Assembly: GCA_017306865.1 (NCBI GenBank)
Contig: JAFKHH010000021.1
Coordinates: 62,001-126,000 of the forward strand
Length of the DNA: 64,000 nucleotides
Source of the DNA: Filimonas sp.
GTDB lineage: Bacteria; Bacteroidota; Bacteroidia; Chitinophagales; Chitinophagaceae
Direction of reading: 5' to 3'
Position numbers and translations under genes: made by a program. Every line of letters starts with the position of its first letter. The stretch's first letter is position 1. The notes under the pieces were generated by a model. It did not search any database. It saw only the letters and a program-made list of their open reading frames with translations, and was not told where the DNA came from. Shown piece after piece: positions 26,789-36,800 of this stretch.

Positions 26789-27334
26789 CTAGTTATTACT
26801 GATCGTGTACGTAACAGTTGTGCTATAAGTATCCGCTGGTTTGCCTAACACCTGGCTGGTGCTGGATACGCTGGATGGTATAGCATATTTAATGTTTACG
26901 TTCTTGTTGATCACCGCTGTGGCCGATGATAGTATCGGTTGGTTAGTTGACGACAGTGAGTTTACTGTATTTGCCGTACCGCCTAATGCCTGTGCAACAG
27001 GGTTGTCCAATTGTACACTTACAATGGATGCATTTAATGTAGCAACGTTAGCACCTGTTCCTGCAAGGGTAGCAGCAGCAGTCTTTACATTTAATGTATA
27101 AGCCTGGTTGCTTGATACAGTTAAATGGCTCGGCATAGTAACACTAACGCCGTTTTGATAGTCGGCTGTTGTAACAAACTGAAGTAACACCGTTGGGTCA
27201 TTTACTGTAATACTCAAGGCATCATTCAGTTTTACATTTAGAGTGGTGGTTCCTGAAGTCTGTGCTTTTGCCCCAATGCCGGCAAGCACTGTAACGAAGA
27301 GTACGGCTACGAAACGTAGAGTTGAGTTTGACAT
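26789..27334 (-). CDS. Putative major pilin subunit
   Basis: A 181-aa exported protein with signal peptide MSNSTLRFVAVLFVTVLAGIGAKAQ. The mature part is a single beta-sandwich module opening TTTLNVKLNDALSITV and ending LGKPADTYSTTVTYTISNN, which resembles the terminal strand of spore-coat-U/archaic pilins. It is homologous to the last module of the neighbouring 461-aa protein. First gene of the pilin-chaperone-adhesin operon, divergent from the usher-like gene with a 116-bp promoter region. Subunit polymerisation by donor strand exchange is inferred, not shown. Confidence 0.68.
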   Translation of the reverse strand: MSNSTLRFVAVLFVTVLAGIGAKAQTSGTTTLNVKLNDALSITVNDPTVLLQFVTTADYQNGVSVTMPSHLTVSSNQAYTLNVKTAAATLAGTGANVATLNASIVSVQLDNPVAQALGGTANTVNSLSSTNQPILSSATAVINKNVNIKYAIPSSVSSTSQVLGKPADTYSTTVTYTISNN

Positions 27335-27450
27335 AAAAATGGTTTTTGTTTAGATTGTAAACTTATAAAGAGGAAAATCGGAGTGCAATTAAATAGTACT
27401 TAACAAGCATTATAAATGGTTTAGGTAAATTGGTTAATCATGTTTTAATT

Positions 27451-30261
27451 ATGATTACAAACAAATTTATCTTTTTTTTGTTCAAACAAAAAAGCACCTC
27501 AATTGCCCTAAAGTTGTTGAACACTAAAAAAAATATCAGCCATCTATTTGTTGTGATCTGTTTTTTGTTTTCTACTGCACTGCATGCACAGACAACAACT
27601 GTTTCCTATCGGTTTCAGAGTGACTCTATTGTGCTGTCACATCGGCAAACATTTTCAAACAAGCTGATCGTTCACAACGGTTATCAGCACAACATCATTT
27701 TATATAATACTACATCTGCACAGGATGGAATGTTGGTGTCATTGCCTGATACTATTCGTATGAGTGCAGGCGAAGAACGTAGTTTTCCTGTCAAATATCT
27801 TGCCTCTGCAGACAATGGCGGAATGCGTAGAAAGCGCTACAGCATTGTGTTACAGGCGGATAAAGATGTTTTAATAAATAGTCAAGCTTTTTTTAACGTG
27901 CTATGGAATAATGACGCGCCATCAATTTTAATTACACCTATTGAGCCTATTGTTTACATCAGCGATGTGATTAAAACAACGTCTGTAAAATTCCGTTGCG
28001 TGAATAAAACTGATGACGATGTGTCAGCCGTACTTACTGTTCAGGCTGTGCCGCAACAAGGAATTACTTACGTGCCGCCGCAACAAACTTTGGCACTGAG
28101 AAAAGGTGAGGAGAAGATCATTGAGATACTCGTGAACAAAATGAACAAAATGAACAAACAAAGCGAGTCATCTGACTTTAATCTTAACGTGCAGGCGAAG
28201 GGTGCAAATGGTGAGATACTCGCATTGAGTACAGCACGCATTATTAATATCACAAATGATAAGCGTATAGGATTGCCGGGTGATATAATGAATAAGATGC
28301 CACAAAACGCAATAGCTGCTACAGCAGTAACAGGTAATGCAAGCGGTAACTACTATCAGTTGATGGGTAATGGTATTATTTATAGTGACAGCCTGAGAAA
28401 GCTATCCTATAACGCCACTGCAAATTATTACCAGGATAAAAACTATGAAGTGTTTGATACATGGGTAGCATACGATGGAAAAAATGTTGGCGTACGTGCC
28501 GGCAATATTTATAAAAACATTGACTATGCTCTATATGGAAGAGGTGTGGAGCTGGAAGGGAAATTGGCAAAAGATAAAAGCATCAGTGTAGGATATATAG
28601 AACATGACTACAGGTTGTTTACAAATATTCCAAATATTACAACAAGCAGGCCCCAAACATGGGAGATGAGTTATAACAGTTATGGAAAGAATAGAAGCTA
28701 TGATAATATTACTGTGCTGACTACTTACGATGACTATATAAAACAACGCACCTGGTTAGGTACATTGCACAACAATTATTCACTTGGCAAATCTACATGG
28801 CTGGAAGTGCAAGCTGGTGCAAGTAATGAAGTGATGGCACAAGATAGTCTTTCGCATAAAGGCTTTGGTGCGGGATTTATTTTTACAACCATGAATGATA
28901 AGTGGAGCGTTTCTTTGAATAATTATTACGGCTCACCTTATTATAGTGGCATACGACGTGGCAATCAGCAGTGGGATGAGCGCATCGGTTATAATATTTC
29001 TCCACGTGCCAATATTTTTGCGCACTATAACCTTACAAAGAATGAGCCCCGCTTTAACAGTATTATAGATACCATGCCTTTCAATAATAATTCTTCAGAG
29101 ATAATAGAGGCAGGCATACAGGCGCAACTGTCAAGACATTTTTCATTAACAGTGCATCCGTATTTATTTAACCAGGACATTAGTTACACACGGGATAAAC
29201 AGCTCTTGTATTTTTCTTCCTCTTATATGCGGCTGGCGGTAGATGCCCGGTATATAAAAGGCAGCCACTCACTCTACCTCACGGCTGACTATGGCTATTC
29301 TGTAAAAGAGGCGGAGCCGGGTGAGCAACATTCCATCCGTGGCATATTGAATTATAACAACAGGTATTTTGGTTTTACAGGCATCGCGCAGTTTAATCCT
29401 TACCTGATCACGGATGAAGCGTTTGCTATTCCTGGTAAACGTTTCCTGATGTACTCGTTTGGGCCAAACGTACATTTACGTGCGGGCAAATTTGACTTTG
29501 GCGTTTTCTATAACGCGAACTATACAACAAATTACCAGACATGGAACCATACTGCCAATGCAGTGGCGCGTTATAACCTGGCCAGCGATTGCCAGGTGAC
29601 AGGGCAATTTTTTTACAGTAGTTATATAGATCAGAATTTTACACAGACGCGTGTAACATTGGCAAAGCAATTCATCAGCACAAAACAACCGGGACGTAAG
29701 CAAATAGAACTCACTTTTTTTGCTGACGATAATGGTAATAAGATAAGAGATAAAAATGAACGGGTCTTAGAAGGTATTGTTTGTACGGTATCGGATGTAA
29801 TGACGAGCAGCGATGCGAGGGGACGGGTACGTTATACAAATTTACCTGTAGGTGTGTATGATGTGCGTATAGCTGCGGGCAGCCAGTACAGGCTGGCATC
29901 CGATTTTACAATTAGCGTTAATAAGAATGATGAATACAATGTGCCATTGGTTATGTGCGGACGCGTGTCCGGCAAACTGGAAGTAGTGCAGCAAAAGTAT
30001 CAACTGTCAGATGTGTTGCTGGAAGGCATCCGTATAAATGCGATTGATGCGCAAGGGCATTTGTTTACGACCTTAACAGATGCAGAAGGAAGTTTTACTT
30101 TCTTGTTGCCAGAAGGGGCTTACACATTTGATGTGAAAGCGCCGGAAAATGTGGGCGTAGTGAATAAAGGAGAAAAAAGAACGATCTCTCAAAAACAGAA
30201 TGAACCGCTGGTATTCAAAGTAAAGAATGAAGGAAGAAAAATAGATGTCATACATTTTTAA
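27451..30261 (+). CDS. Large outer-membrane protein, candidate divergent pilus usher
   Basis: Exported 936-aa protein. The first true ATG is 27451 (MITNKFIFF); a TTG at 27430 would add seven residues. The signal ends ALHAQ. Residues about 30-265 are Ig-like beta domains resembling chaperone folds (GMLVSLPDTIRMSAGEERSFPVKY). About 290-770 is a long run of alternating aromatic strands typical of a 20-plus-strand barrel. The C terminus has an SdrD-B-like piece (FADDNGNKIRDKNERVLEGI) and a carboxypeptidase-regulatory-like domain (GRVSGKLEVVQQKYQ, DAEGSFTFLLPEGAYTFDVKA). It faces the pilin operon. An usher role is inferred from setting and architecture; classical usher signatures are not obvious. 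Confidence 0.6.
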   Translation: MITNKFIFFLFKQKSTSIALKLLNTKKNISHLFVVICFLFSTALHAQTTTVSYRFQSDSIVLSHRQTFSNKLIVHNGYQHNIILYNTTSAQDGMLVSLPDTIRMSAGEERSFPVKYLASADNGGMRRKRYSIVLQADKDVLINSQAFFNVLWNNDAPSILITPIEPIVYISDVIKTTSVKFRCVNKTDDDVSAVLTVQAVPQQGITYVPPQQTLALRKGEEKIIEILVNKMNKMNKQSESSDFNLNVQAKGANGEILALSTARIINITNDKRIGLPGDIMNKMPQNAIAATAVTGNASGNYYQLMGNGIIYSDSLRKLSYNATANYYQDKNYEVFDTWVAYDGKNVGVRAGNIYKNIDYALYGRGVELEGKLAKDKSISVGYIEHDYRLFTNIPNITTSRPQTWEMSYNSYGKNRSYDNITVLTTYDDYIKQRTWLGTLHNNYSLGKSTWLEVQAGASNEVMAQDSLSHKGFGAGFIFTTMNDKWSVSLNNYYGSPYYSGIRRGNQQWDERIGYNISPRANIFAHYNLTKNEPRFNSIIDTMPFNNNSSEIIEAGIQAQLSRHFSLTVHPYLFNQDISYTRDKQLLYFSSSYMRLAVDARYIKGSHSLYLTADYGYSVKEAEPGEQHSIRGILNYNNRYFGFTGIAQFNPYLITDEAFAIPGKRFLMYSFGPNVHLRAGKFDFGVFYNANYTTNYQTWNHTANAVARYNLASDCQVTGQFFYSSYIDQNFTQTRVTLAKQFISTKQPGRKQIELTFFADDNGNKIRDKNERVLEGIVCTVSDVMTSSDARGRVRYTNLPVGVYDVRIAAGSQYRLASDFTISVNKNDEYNVPLVMCGRVSGKLEVVQQKYQLSDVLLEGIRINAIDAQGHLFTTLTDAEGSFTFLLPEGAYTFDVKAPENVGVVNKGEKRTISQKQNEPLVFKVKNEGRKIDVIHF

Positions 30262-30351
30262 GTGTGAATGGTGAGTTGTGAGTGAAGCATACGTATAGCT
30301 ATTGCACAATTTCCTGTCAGCTTTTTTCAGGAGAAGCTCCATGTGTTTAGC

Positions 30352-30795
30352 CTATTTCAAAAGTAATTTTCTAAATTTCTCCAGCTCTGTTTTTTCGGCA
30401 GGCAATAACTCCCGGTTGTTTTCCAGTCTTGCTTTTAAAAATAAGATCCGCTTGTGTTCCGGGTATTTATCTAAAATAGCCTGTATGGTGTGTTGCAGTT
30501 CCAGTATTTCGGCGGAATTATCTGTGCGTTGTATGGTTATTTCGTTAGCAGCGGCTTTATAGCGGGTTGGCATTTTCAGGATCGTTGCTTCCAGCGTCGC
30601 CATCCAGTTTTCAGGTAGTGTGCCTATTTTCACCGCCTTTTGGTGAAGACCTTCCAGTTGTTTTTTGCTAAGTGATCCGCGTTCTTCATATTGATGCATC
30701 AGGCTCATAAAGAACAGCGCGTCAGGCCGTGCCTCATAGCAGGCATCCAGTATTTTGCCGATAACGTCTACTTCTGATCTTTTCTTTTGCATCAT
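30352..30795 (-). CDS. Hypothetical helical protein, 147 aa
   Basis: Not recognised. The frame extends to a TTG at 30801, but ATGs at 30795 and 30792 (MQKKRSEVDVIGKIL) are better starts. Almost entirely alpha-helical and charged: ACYEARPDALFFMSLMHQYEERGSLSKKQLEGLHQKA, then ILDKYPEHKRILFLKARLENNRELLPAEKTELEKFRKLL. No signal or membrane segment. It sits alone between the usher-like gene and a CTTTGCG palindrome, convergent with the former. Confidence 0.65.
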   Translation of the reverse strand: MMQKKRSEVDVIGKILDACYEARPDALFFMSLMHQYEERGSLSKKQLEGLHQKAVKIGTLPENWMATLEATILKMPTRYKAAANEITIQRTDNSAEILELQHTIQAILDKYPEHKRILFLKARLENNRELLPAEKTELEKFRKLLLK

Positions 30796-30850
30796 GCACA
30801 ATTTGCATGCGAAGATAAGGAAAGGTGAAGAGTGTAAAGGCCTTAGTGGC

Positions 30851-30915
30851 CTTTGCGTATCCTCTGTGCGCTCTGCATTACTGTATATCGCAAAGGACGC
30901 AGAGGGTACGCAAAG
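30851..30915. repeat. Palindromic repeat CTTTGCGTA...TACGCAAAG
   Basis: CTTTGCGTATCCTCTGTGCG at 30851-30870 pairs imperfectly with CGCAGAGGGTACGCAAAG at 30898-30915. Related short words (ACGCAGAGG, CAAAGAGTGCAAAG) continue to 30924. It belongs to the same general class of CACAAGG/GCAAAG intergenic palindromes as the MITE interiors, but has no matching termini. Confidence 0.6.
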
Positions 30916-30964
30916 AGTGCAAAGTATGTTTTAAGGTTGAATAAATTCATTTATCATTCACGTC

Positions 30965-31432
30965 TCACACCTTCTTCGCTCTTTCAAAAAAGCTTTCCTT
31001 TTTCATTTCTGCCTCTACTTCACTTATTGCTTTAAAGAGATTGTTTTGTGTATCAGTAAGCGAAGCAATGGCCTTCGTCATGATCTCCCAAACGGGTTGC
31101 ATTTGCTTTACCAGTCCTGCGCCCTTTGCTGTCAGTTGCAACAGCCGTTTGCGTTCATCGGTTTTATCTTTTTTGGAACTGATCAGCTTTTCTTTTTCCA
31201 GTTCTTTCAGCAAACTAATGGTAGAAGGGTGGCTATAGCCAATTTCTGCAGCTATCTCTACCACACTTAAAGTACCTTTCATGTGCAGTGTGTATATAAC
31301 CGGGAACCATTTAGGTTCAAAAGCTATGCCGTGAGATTGATAGATCTGTTGCCCGTCTTTGCGCAACTGATCGCTCAGCCGCTGTAGCCTTGTAGAAATA
31401 GCCAGTAGGCCCGATTCGTCCAGTACGTTCAT
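30965..31432 (-). CDS. MarR-family transcriptional regulator
   Basis: A 155-aa winged-helix dimer. The core reads FPVIYTLHMKGTLSVVEIAAEIGYSHPSTISLLKELEKEKLISSKKDKTDERKRLLQLTAKG at about 43-104: helix-turn-helix and wing, with the usual D-R-R/K wing motif. Long helices on both sides give the dimer interface. It follows the GNAT gene by 10 bp in the same direction, so the two form an operon. A palindrome at 31953-31986 just upstream of the GNAT start is the probable autoregulatory site. The ligand is unknown. Confidence 0.9.
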   Translation of the reverse strand: MNVLDESGLLAISTRLQRLSDQLRKDGQQIYQSHGIAFEPKWFPVIYTLHMKGTLSVVEIAAEIGYSHPSTISLLKELEKEKLISSKKDKTDERKRLLQLTAKGAGLVKQMQPVWEIMTKAIASLTDTQNNLFKAISEVEAEMKKESFFERAKKV

Positions 31433-31442
31433 GGCAGTGCTT

Positions 31443-31943
31443 TTAGGACTTGTTTACAACAAGGTGATAAAATACAGTATCCGGTCTCATAAACGGGAAG
31501 TAAGATGGCAGCGACTCTTTGGGCTCACGCACAAAACCATTTCTTTCATAGAAACGATGCGCGGCTTTCAATATGTCTACCGTTCCTAAATATACATCTG
31601 TTATCGCTTTATGCTTACAATCTTCCAGCAACGTATCAAACAACTGTTGTGCTATGCCTAATTCCTTTCCGCGAAAAGCCTGTTTTACAAACATCTTCCG
31701 TATAGCGCCTGCATGCTGCCCAATGTGCAGCAATGCGATGGTGCCTACCAGTTCACCGTTGTGAAATGCCCCCCAAAAGCCACCGCCGTCTTGCAGGTAG
31801 TTTGTTTCTATATCCAGCAGGTCCGGCTGGTCTTCCAGCTTTATAGGAACATTAAATTCCACCTGTTGTATGTGGAGTATAAGGTCTGTTATCTGTTTGC
31901 AATACTCGTTTGTCAGTTGCCTGATTGTTATTCCTGCACTCAT
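31443..31943 (-). CDS. GNAT-family N-acetyltransferase
   Basis: A 166-aa acetyltransferase. The ATG at 31943 gives MSAGITIRQLTNEYCKQITDL; the longer frame adds 52 residues that read through the operator and is rejected. The acetyl-CoA site is visible in AGAIRKMFVKQAFRGKELGIAQQLFDTLLEDCK (motif A, R/Q-x-x-G-x-G/A form). AAHRFYERNGFV (motif B) follows near residue 134. Paired with a MarR regulator, a layout common for stress or toxic-compound responses. Substrate not readable. Confidence 0.9.
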   Translation of the reverse strand: MSAGITIRQLTNEYCKQITDLILHIQQVEFNVPIKLEDQPDLLDIETNYLQDGGGFWGAFHNGELVGTIALLHIGQHAGAIRKMFVKQAFRGKELGIAQQLFDTLLEDCKHKAITDVYLGTVDILKAAHRFYERNGFVREPKESLPSYFPFMRPDTVFYHLVVNKS

Positions 31944-31952
31944 AAAGATCAA

Positions 31953-31986
31953 TTTATGTACAAAACTACGTAGTTGACTACATAAA
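31953..31986. promoter_or_regulatory. Probable MarR operator upstream of the GNAT-marR operon
   Basis: GTAGTTGACTAC (31970-31981) is a 5-2-5 palindrome 26 bp upstream of the GNAT ATG. An outer inverted pair TTTATGTA (31953-31960) and TACATAAA (31979-31986) surrounds and overlaps it. TAGTTGACTA-type sites are typical for MarR proteins. Confidence 0.55.
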
Positions 31987-32054
31987 TGAAAATTTTTTTT
32001 ATTGCTACTGTATTTATTGCCTATCCAATTGCAGGCTTTTATTTGTCTACCGAC

Positions 32055-32255
32055 GGTGTTACTTTTTGTCTTGATACAAAAAGTAACCAAAAAGATCAAG
32101 GCTGCAGAAAAGCAGGCTAAAAATTGCCCCGCCCGCCGAAATCCATTGAACTCGCCGCCTACAGCGTGAGTAAGTAAGTTACGCCTGGCTCAAACAGCAA
32201 TGGATTTTTCCGGCGTTCAAGTCAATTTTCTTAACGCAGCTTTTCTGAGGCCATA
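32055..32255. repeat. Intergenic palindromic repeat (TACTTTTTGTCTTGATACAAAAAGT type)
   Basis: The 508-bp gap between GNAT and the efflux operon starts with ACTTTTTG/CAAAAAGT pairing around TCTTGATA. GCCGAAATCCATTG (32136-32150) then pairs with CAATGGATTTTTCCGGC (32190-32214). AAGCAGGC and GCTTTTCTGAGGCC lie at the outer edges. No open frame of credible coding quality is present. From 32256 to 32451 only AT-rich sequence is seen. Confidence 0.5.
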
Positions 32256-32451
32256 CGTTTCTCGGATAGAGTAAAACACTGGTTTTTATAGCTGTTGTTT
32301 TAATCGTTACTCTTAGTGTTAAACAATTGTAAGTGTTTAATCGCCTGTTTTCTCTGATGTTAATGAAAATTTTACAGTGTATAAGGTTTATAAAGTGGCA
32401 AAATGCAAGCCTTTGTGTTTCTTCCTGTCTTCGTGCCCTGGTGGCGGAACT

Positions 32452-33837
32452 TTACTGCCATCCGCCGCCCAATGCAGCATAGAGATTAACGATTGCCTGT
32501 AGTTGTTGCAGTTTATCATTCACGGCGCTTAGTTTAGCCGACAAGAGGTTTTGTTCTGAAGTAAGTACGTCTGTATAGTTGGTGTTAGCGGTGTACTTCA
32601 ATAATTCACTTGTGAAGAAAACAGCCTTTTCCAGGTTCGCAATTTGTTCCTTACGGGAACCTGCCTTTTCGTTGGCCATTTGGTACTGGTACAACGCATT
32701 GGAGACTTCCTGCCCGGCAGTAAGCAATGACTGGCTAAAATTGTACTGCGCAACTTCGTAGTTGGCTTCGGCTGTCTTCAATCGTTGCTTGTTCAATCCC
32801 TTGTTGAAAATTGGCTGCGTAATACCTCCGACAAGATTGGCAAAGAACGCTCCCGGTTTAAAGAATACACTTAAGTTGGTGGAGTAAAGGCCGGCCTCTC
32901 CTGTAATTGTAATGGTGGGATAGAAATAAGTGCGCGCAACATTCGTCAATTCAAATGTGCTGCGTAATTGTAACTCAGCTTCGCGTACATCCGGTCTGTT
33001 GGCAAGCAATTGTGCGGGAACCCCAATCTTCATAGACGCATATTCCTGCTCATTGAAAATGCTGTCCCGCGCTATAGTGCCTGGGGGCCTTGCGAGCAAT
33101 AGTGATAAGGTATTCTCCGCCATCCGGATATTGTTTTTTATATCAGGAATGGTTGCTGATACGGAATAATAGTTGGCAGCGCTTTGTACCACTGCCGCAC
33201 CTGTAACAACATCGCTGTTTTTAAGGATCTTCATTGTCTCCACATCCTTTGCATATTTTTCAACAGATGTTTGTGCAATAGCCAACTGCGCATCGTAAGC
33301 CATCAGTGCATAGTAGGTGCCGGCTATATCTGCTACCAGTTGTGTTTGTACAGCCTGTTTATAAGCGTCGCTTTGTAAGAGTGATGCGTACAGTGCTTTT
33401 TTACTGCTTTTCAATTGTCCCCATATATCTGCCTGCCAGGATGAAGTGGCGTATAGCTGGTACAATGTGGTGTTACTTGCCTGCTCGTTAGAGGGGCGAT
33501 ATACGCCTCCCTGCGCTGCAACAGACAAAGAAGGATAAAACGCCAATTGCGCTTGCGTGTAATTGGCCTCGGCTATTTTTATATTAGCAATCGCTGTTTT
33601 TAAATTGAGGTTGTTTTGTATGCCTTCTTTAATAAGGCGTAACAAAATGGTATCTCTGAAGATGTCGCTGAGTGGGAGTGTGGCCATATTGGAAGAATCC
33701 ACAGGCAATGAATCCCTGTAAAGATTGGCAGACGGCTGTTGATCGTTCTTATATGGTTTGGTTACAGAGCAGCCGTATAGCATACAGGCCGCGCTGCTAA
33801 GAATGAAAAAATATGGTAAGTACACTATCCGTCTCAT
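32452..33837 (-). CDS. RND efflux outer-membrane factor (NodT/OprM family lipoprotein)
   Basis: Trimeric TolC-like exit duct, 461 aa. The signal peptide ends CMLYGCSVTKPY, so the Cys at about residue 23 is lipidated. Two OEP repeats follow: IANIKIAEANYTQAQLAFYPSLSVAAQGGVY near 85-115 and LRSTFELTNVARTYFYPTITITGEAGLY near 293-320. The latter half has NYTDVLTSEQNLLSAKLSAVNDKLQQLQAIVNLYAALGGGW, the family's closing motif. Third gene of the operon, 12 bp after the permease. Confidence 0.94.
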   Translation of the reverse strand: MRRIVYLPYFFILSSAACMLYGCSVTKPYKNDQQPSANLYRDSLPVDSSNMATLPLSDIFRDTILLRLIKEGIQNNLNLKTAIANIKIAEANYTQAQLAFYPSLSVAAQGGVYRPSNEQASNTTLYQLYATSSWQADIWGQLKSSKKALYASLLQSDAYKQAVQTQLVADIAGTYYALMAYDAQLAIAQTSVEKYAKDVETMKILKNSDVVTGAAVVQSAANYYSVSATIPDIKNNIRMAENTLSLLLARPPGTIARDSIFNEQEYASMKIGVPAQLLANRPDVREAELQLRSTFELTNVARTYFYPTITITGEAGLYSTNLSVFFKPGAFFANLVGGITQPIFNKGLNKQRLKTAEANYEVAQYNFSQSLLTAGQEVSNALYQYQMANEKAGSRKEQIANLEKAVFFTSELLKYTANTNYTDVLTSEQNLLSAKLSAVNDKLQQLQAIVNLYAALGGGWQ

Positions 33838-33849
33838 GGATATGTTATT

Positions 33850-36800
33850 TTAGTTTGATGAAATCAGCTCGCCGTTTTCATCATATTTATTTGTCTTTAT
33901 TTTTTCCTGTAACCCCTGGAACAGTACATATAATGCGGGTATAGCAAATACGCCCAGCAAGGTGCCGAACAGCATTCCACCTATTGAGCCAACACCTATA
34001 GAGCGGTTGCCATTAGCGCCTACGCCTGTTGAAAAGAGCAAAGGCAAGAGGCCGCATATAAACGCGAGGGATGTCATTAAAATAGGCCGTATCCTGATCC
34101 TTGCACCGGCTATAGCACTTTCCATCAGGCTTACTCCTTTTTTTCGTTGCTCTAGTGACAGTTCTACCATAAGAATGGCGTTTTTAGCAAGCAGGCCGAT
34201 CAGCATGATCATAGAGATCTGTATGTAAATGTTGTTGTCTACGCCAAACAGCCATGTAAATACAAAGATGCCGCTCAGGCCTATAGGTAAGGATAGCAAT
34301 ACAGCGAGCGGTAATATGTAGCTTTCATACAGGGCACTAAGCAGGAGATACACAAAGCATAAGCTAAGCAGGAAAATGAAGATGGTTTGCGAGCCGCTGT
34401 TTTGTTCTTCTTTACTAATGCCGCTGTATTCAACATTATAACCGGGAGGTAATGTTTTAGCTGCTTCATCGTCTATGGCCAACATAGCCTGTCCTGTGCT
34501 TATCTGGTCATTGGGAGAGCCAGTTACGGCTATCGCATTGTACATATTGAAGCGTGCAACAGAAGATGGCCCATATACTTTTTTCATATTTACATATTCA
34601 GATATTGGCGTCATGCCACCTTTTGCATTCTTAATCATGATGGAATTCATTTGCTCAAGCGTGCCCCGGTATATAGTGTCTGCCTGCATAATGATCTGGT
34701 ATTGCTGGCCGAACTGGGTAAAGTTGCTGATGTATGAGCCGCCATAAAAACTATTCATCACATCCAAAATGCTGGAAGGGGATACGCCATCGTTTTCAGC
34801 CTTGGCTACATTTACCTGTACTTCATACTGTGGAAAATTTGGATTGAAAGCTGTAGCCGCATATTGAATTTCCGGGCGGTTGTTTAGTGACCCTAAGAAA
34901 TTTTGTGTTACTGCATAGAACTCATTGATCGTATGCCCGCCTCTGTCTTCTACCTGGAAGGTAAAGCCGCCGCTATTACCAAAGCCTGTAATGGTGGGCT
35001 GTTGCATCAGTGTTATAGATGCACCCTGTACTGATTTTATTTTTTTATTCAACTGTAGAATGATGTCTTTGTCTGTAACGCCGGGCCGTTGACTCCAGGA
35101 CGTCAGGCGTAGTATGAGCATACCATAAGAGCTGCCGCTACCACCCAGGTTATTTTGCCCCAGGGTAGACATGGAGGCCATCACCTGCGGAATAGTATGG
35201 CATATACTATCCAGTTGGCGGTTTACAGCTTGTACTCTTTCTTTGGTAGCTGCTGCCGGCAGGCTGACGTTTACAAAAATGGTTCCCATATCCTCTGCTG
35301 GTACAAAGCTGGAAGGTGTGCTTTTGATGAGTGTATAAAACAACCCGGAAAAGAATAGTACGATCAGGATAGCCAGCCATTTTCGCTTAGCAATACCATG
35401 TACTGCGGTGGTATATTTATTTACAATGTTATCATACGTGTTGTTAAACCCTTTTTTGAATTTTTGCAGGAAAGAAGTTTTGCCGCTTTCATCATGCGCT
35501 TTTGGTGGTTTTAAAAACATAGCCGCCAGTGCAGGGCTAAGTGTTAACGCATTTAAAGCAGAGATCATAATAGCTATAGCGAGCGTAACACCGAACTGTT
35601 TATAAAAAACACCGGCAGAGCCTCCCATAAAAGTCACAGGTAAAAAAACGGAAGCCATCACCAGTGTAATAGAGACAATAGCGGCAGCTATTTCTCCCAT
35701 CGCATCTATAGATGCTTTGCGCGGCGATGTGTAACCATGTTCCAGTTTACTATGTACAGATTCTACGACCACTATGGCGTCATCTACTACTATACCGATA
35801 GCTAGTACCAATGCAAAGAGCGTAAGCAGGTTCAGGCTATAACCCAGCAGGTACAGAAAGAAAAAGGTGCCGATAATGGAAACCGGAACAGATATGCCGT
35901 GTATAATGGTAGAGCGAACGTCTTGCAGAAAGATGAGGATAACAAGAAACACCAGCAGAAAACACTCCACAAGTGTGTGTATTACTTTATTGATGCTTTC
36001 ACTTAAAAAGTTGTTGATGTTTACCAGCTCTATACTTTTTACACCGGAGGGAAAAGTGGTAGCTGCTGCTGTTATCACTTTTTGCGACCCCACTATTACA
36101 TCCTGCGCATTGGAGCCCGGCGTCTGGCTTACTGCAATAGCTACGGCGGGCATACCATTAATGGTGGTAGCGCTGGTATAAGTTTGCGTGCCCAGTTCTA
36201 TTCTTGCAATGTCTTTCAGGTACAGGTATTGGCCATTGCCTATTGTTTTTATAACGATGTTTTCAAACTGCTGTGGTTGTGTAAGCGTGCCCTGGTAAGT
36301 AAGATCATATTGAAAGGCCTGGTTGCCATTGTCGCCAATCTTTCCGGGAGCAGCGTTAAAATTTTGTGCATTGAGTGCGTTAGTTACGTCTGCGGGCAGT
36401 ACACCATAAGAGGCCATCTTATCAGGCTGCAACCATAAGCGCATAGCATAGGTCATTGCTCCGCCAAATACATTCGCACCTCCCACGCCATTCACTCTTT
36501 GCAACTGTGGCACAACGTTTATGGCAGCATAATTCTGTAAAAATTTTTGATCATATTGACTGTTGGCGCTGTATAAACCTACAATGAGTACGTTGCTGTT
36601 TTGCTGCTTACGTACAGTTACACCTGCTTGTGTTACCGCCTGTGGTAATTTGGATAACACTGTGCTGATCCTGTTTTGTACATCCACTGCTGCCTGGTCG
36701 GGATCGGTGTCTACGCCAAAGAAAACACTGATAGAGGCAGAGCCTGTATTGCTTGCTGTGGAGGTCATATAAGACATGCCTTCCACACCATTGATCTGTT

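Noticed and set aside
28134-28161. Short tandem repeat of AACAAAATG in the usher-like gene
   Set aside because: Only about three in-frame copies giving KMNKMNKQ; too short to call a phase-variable tract.
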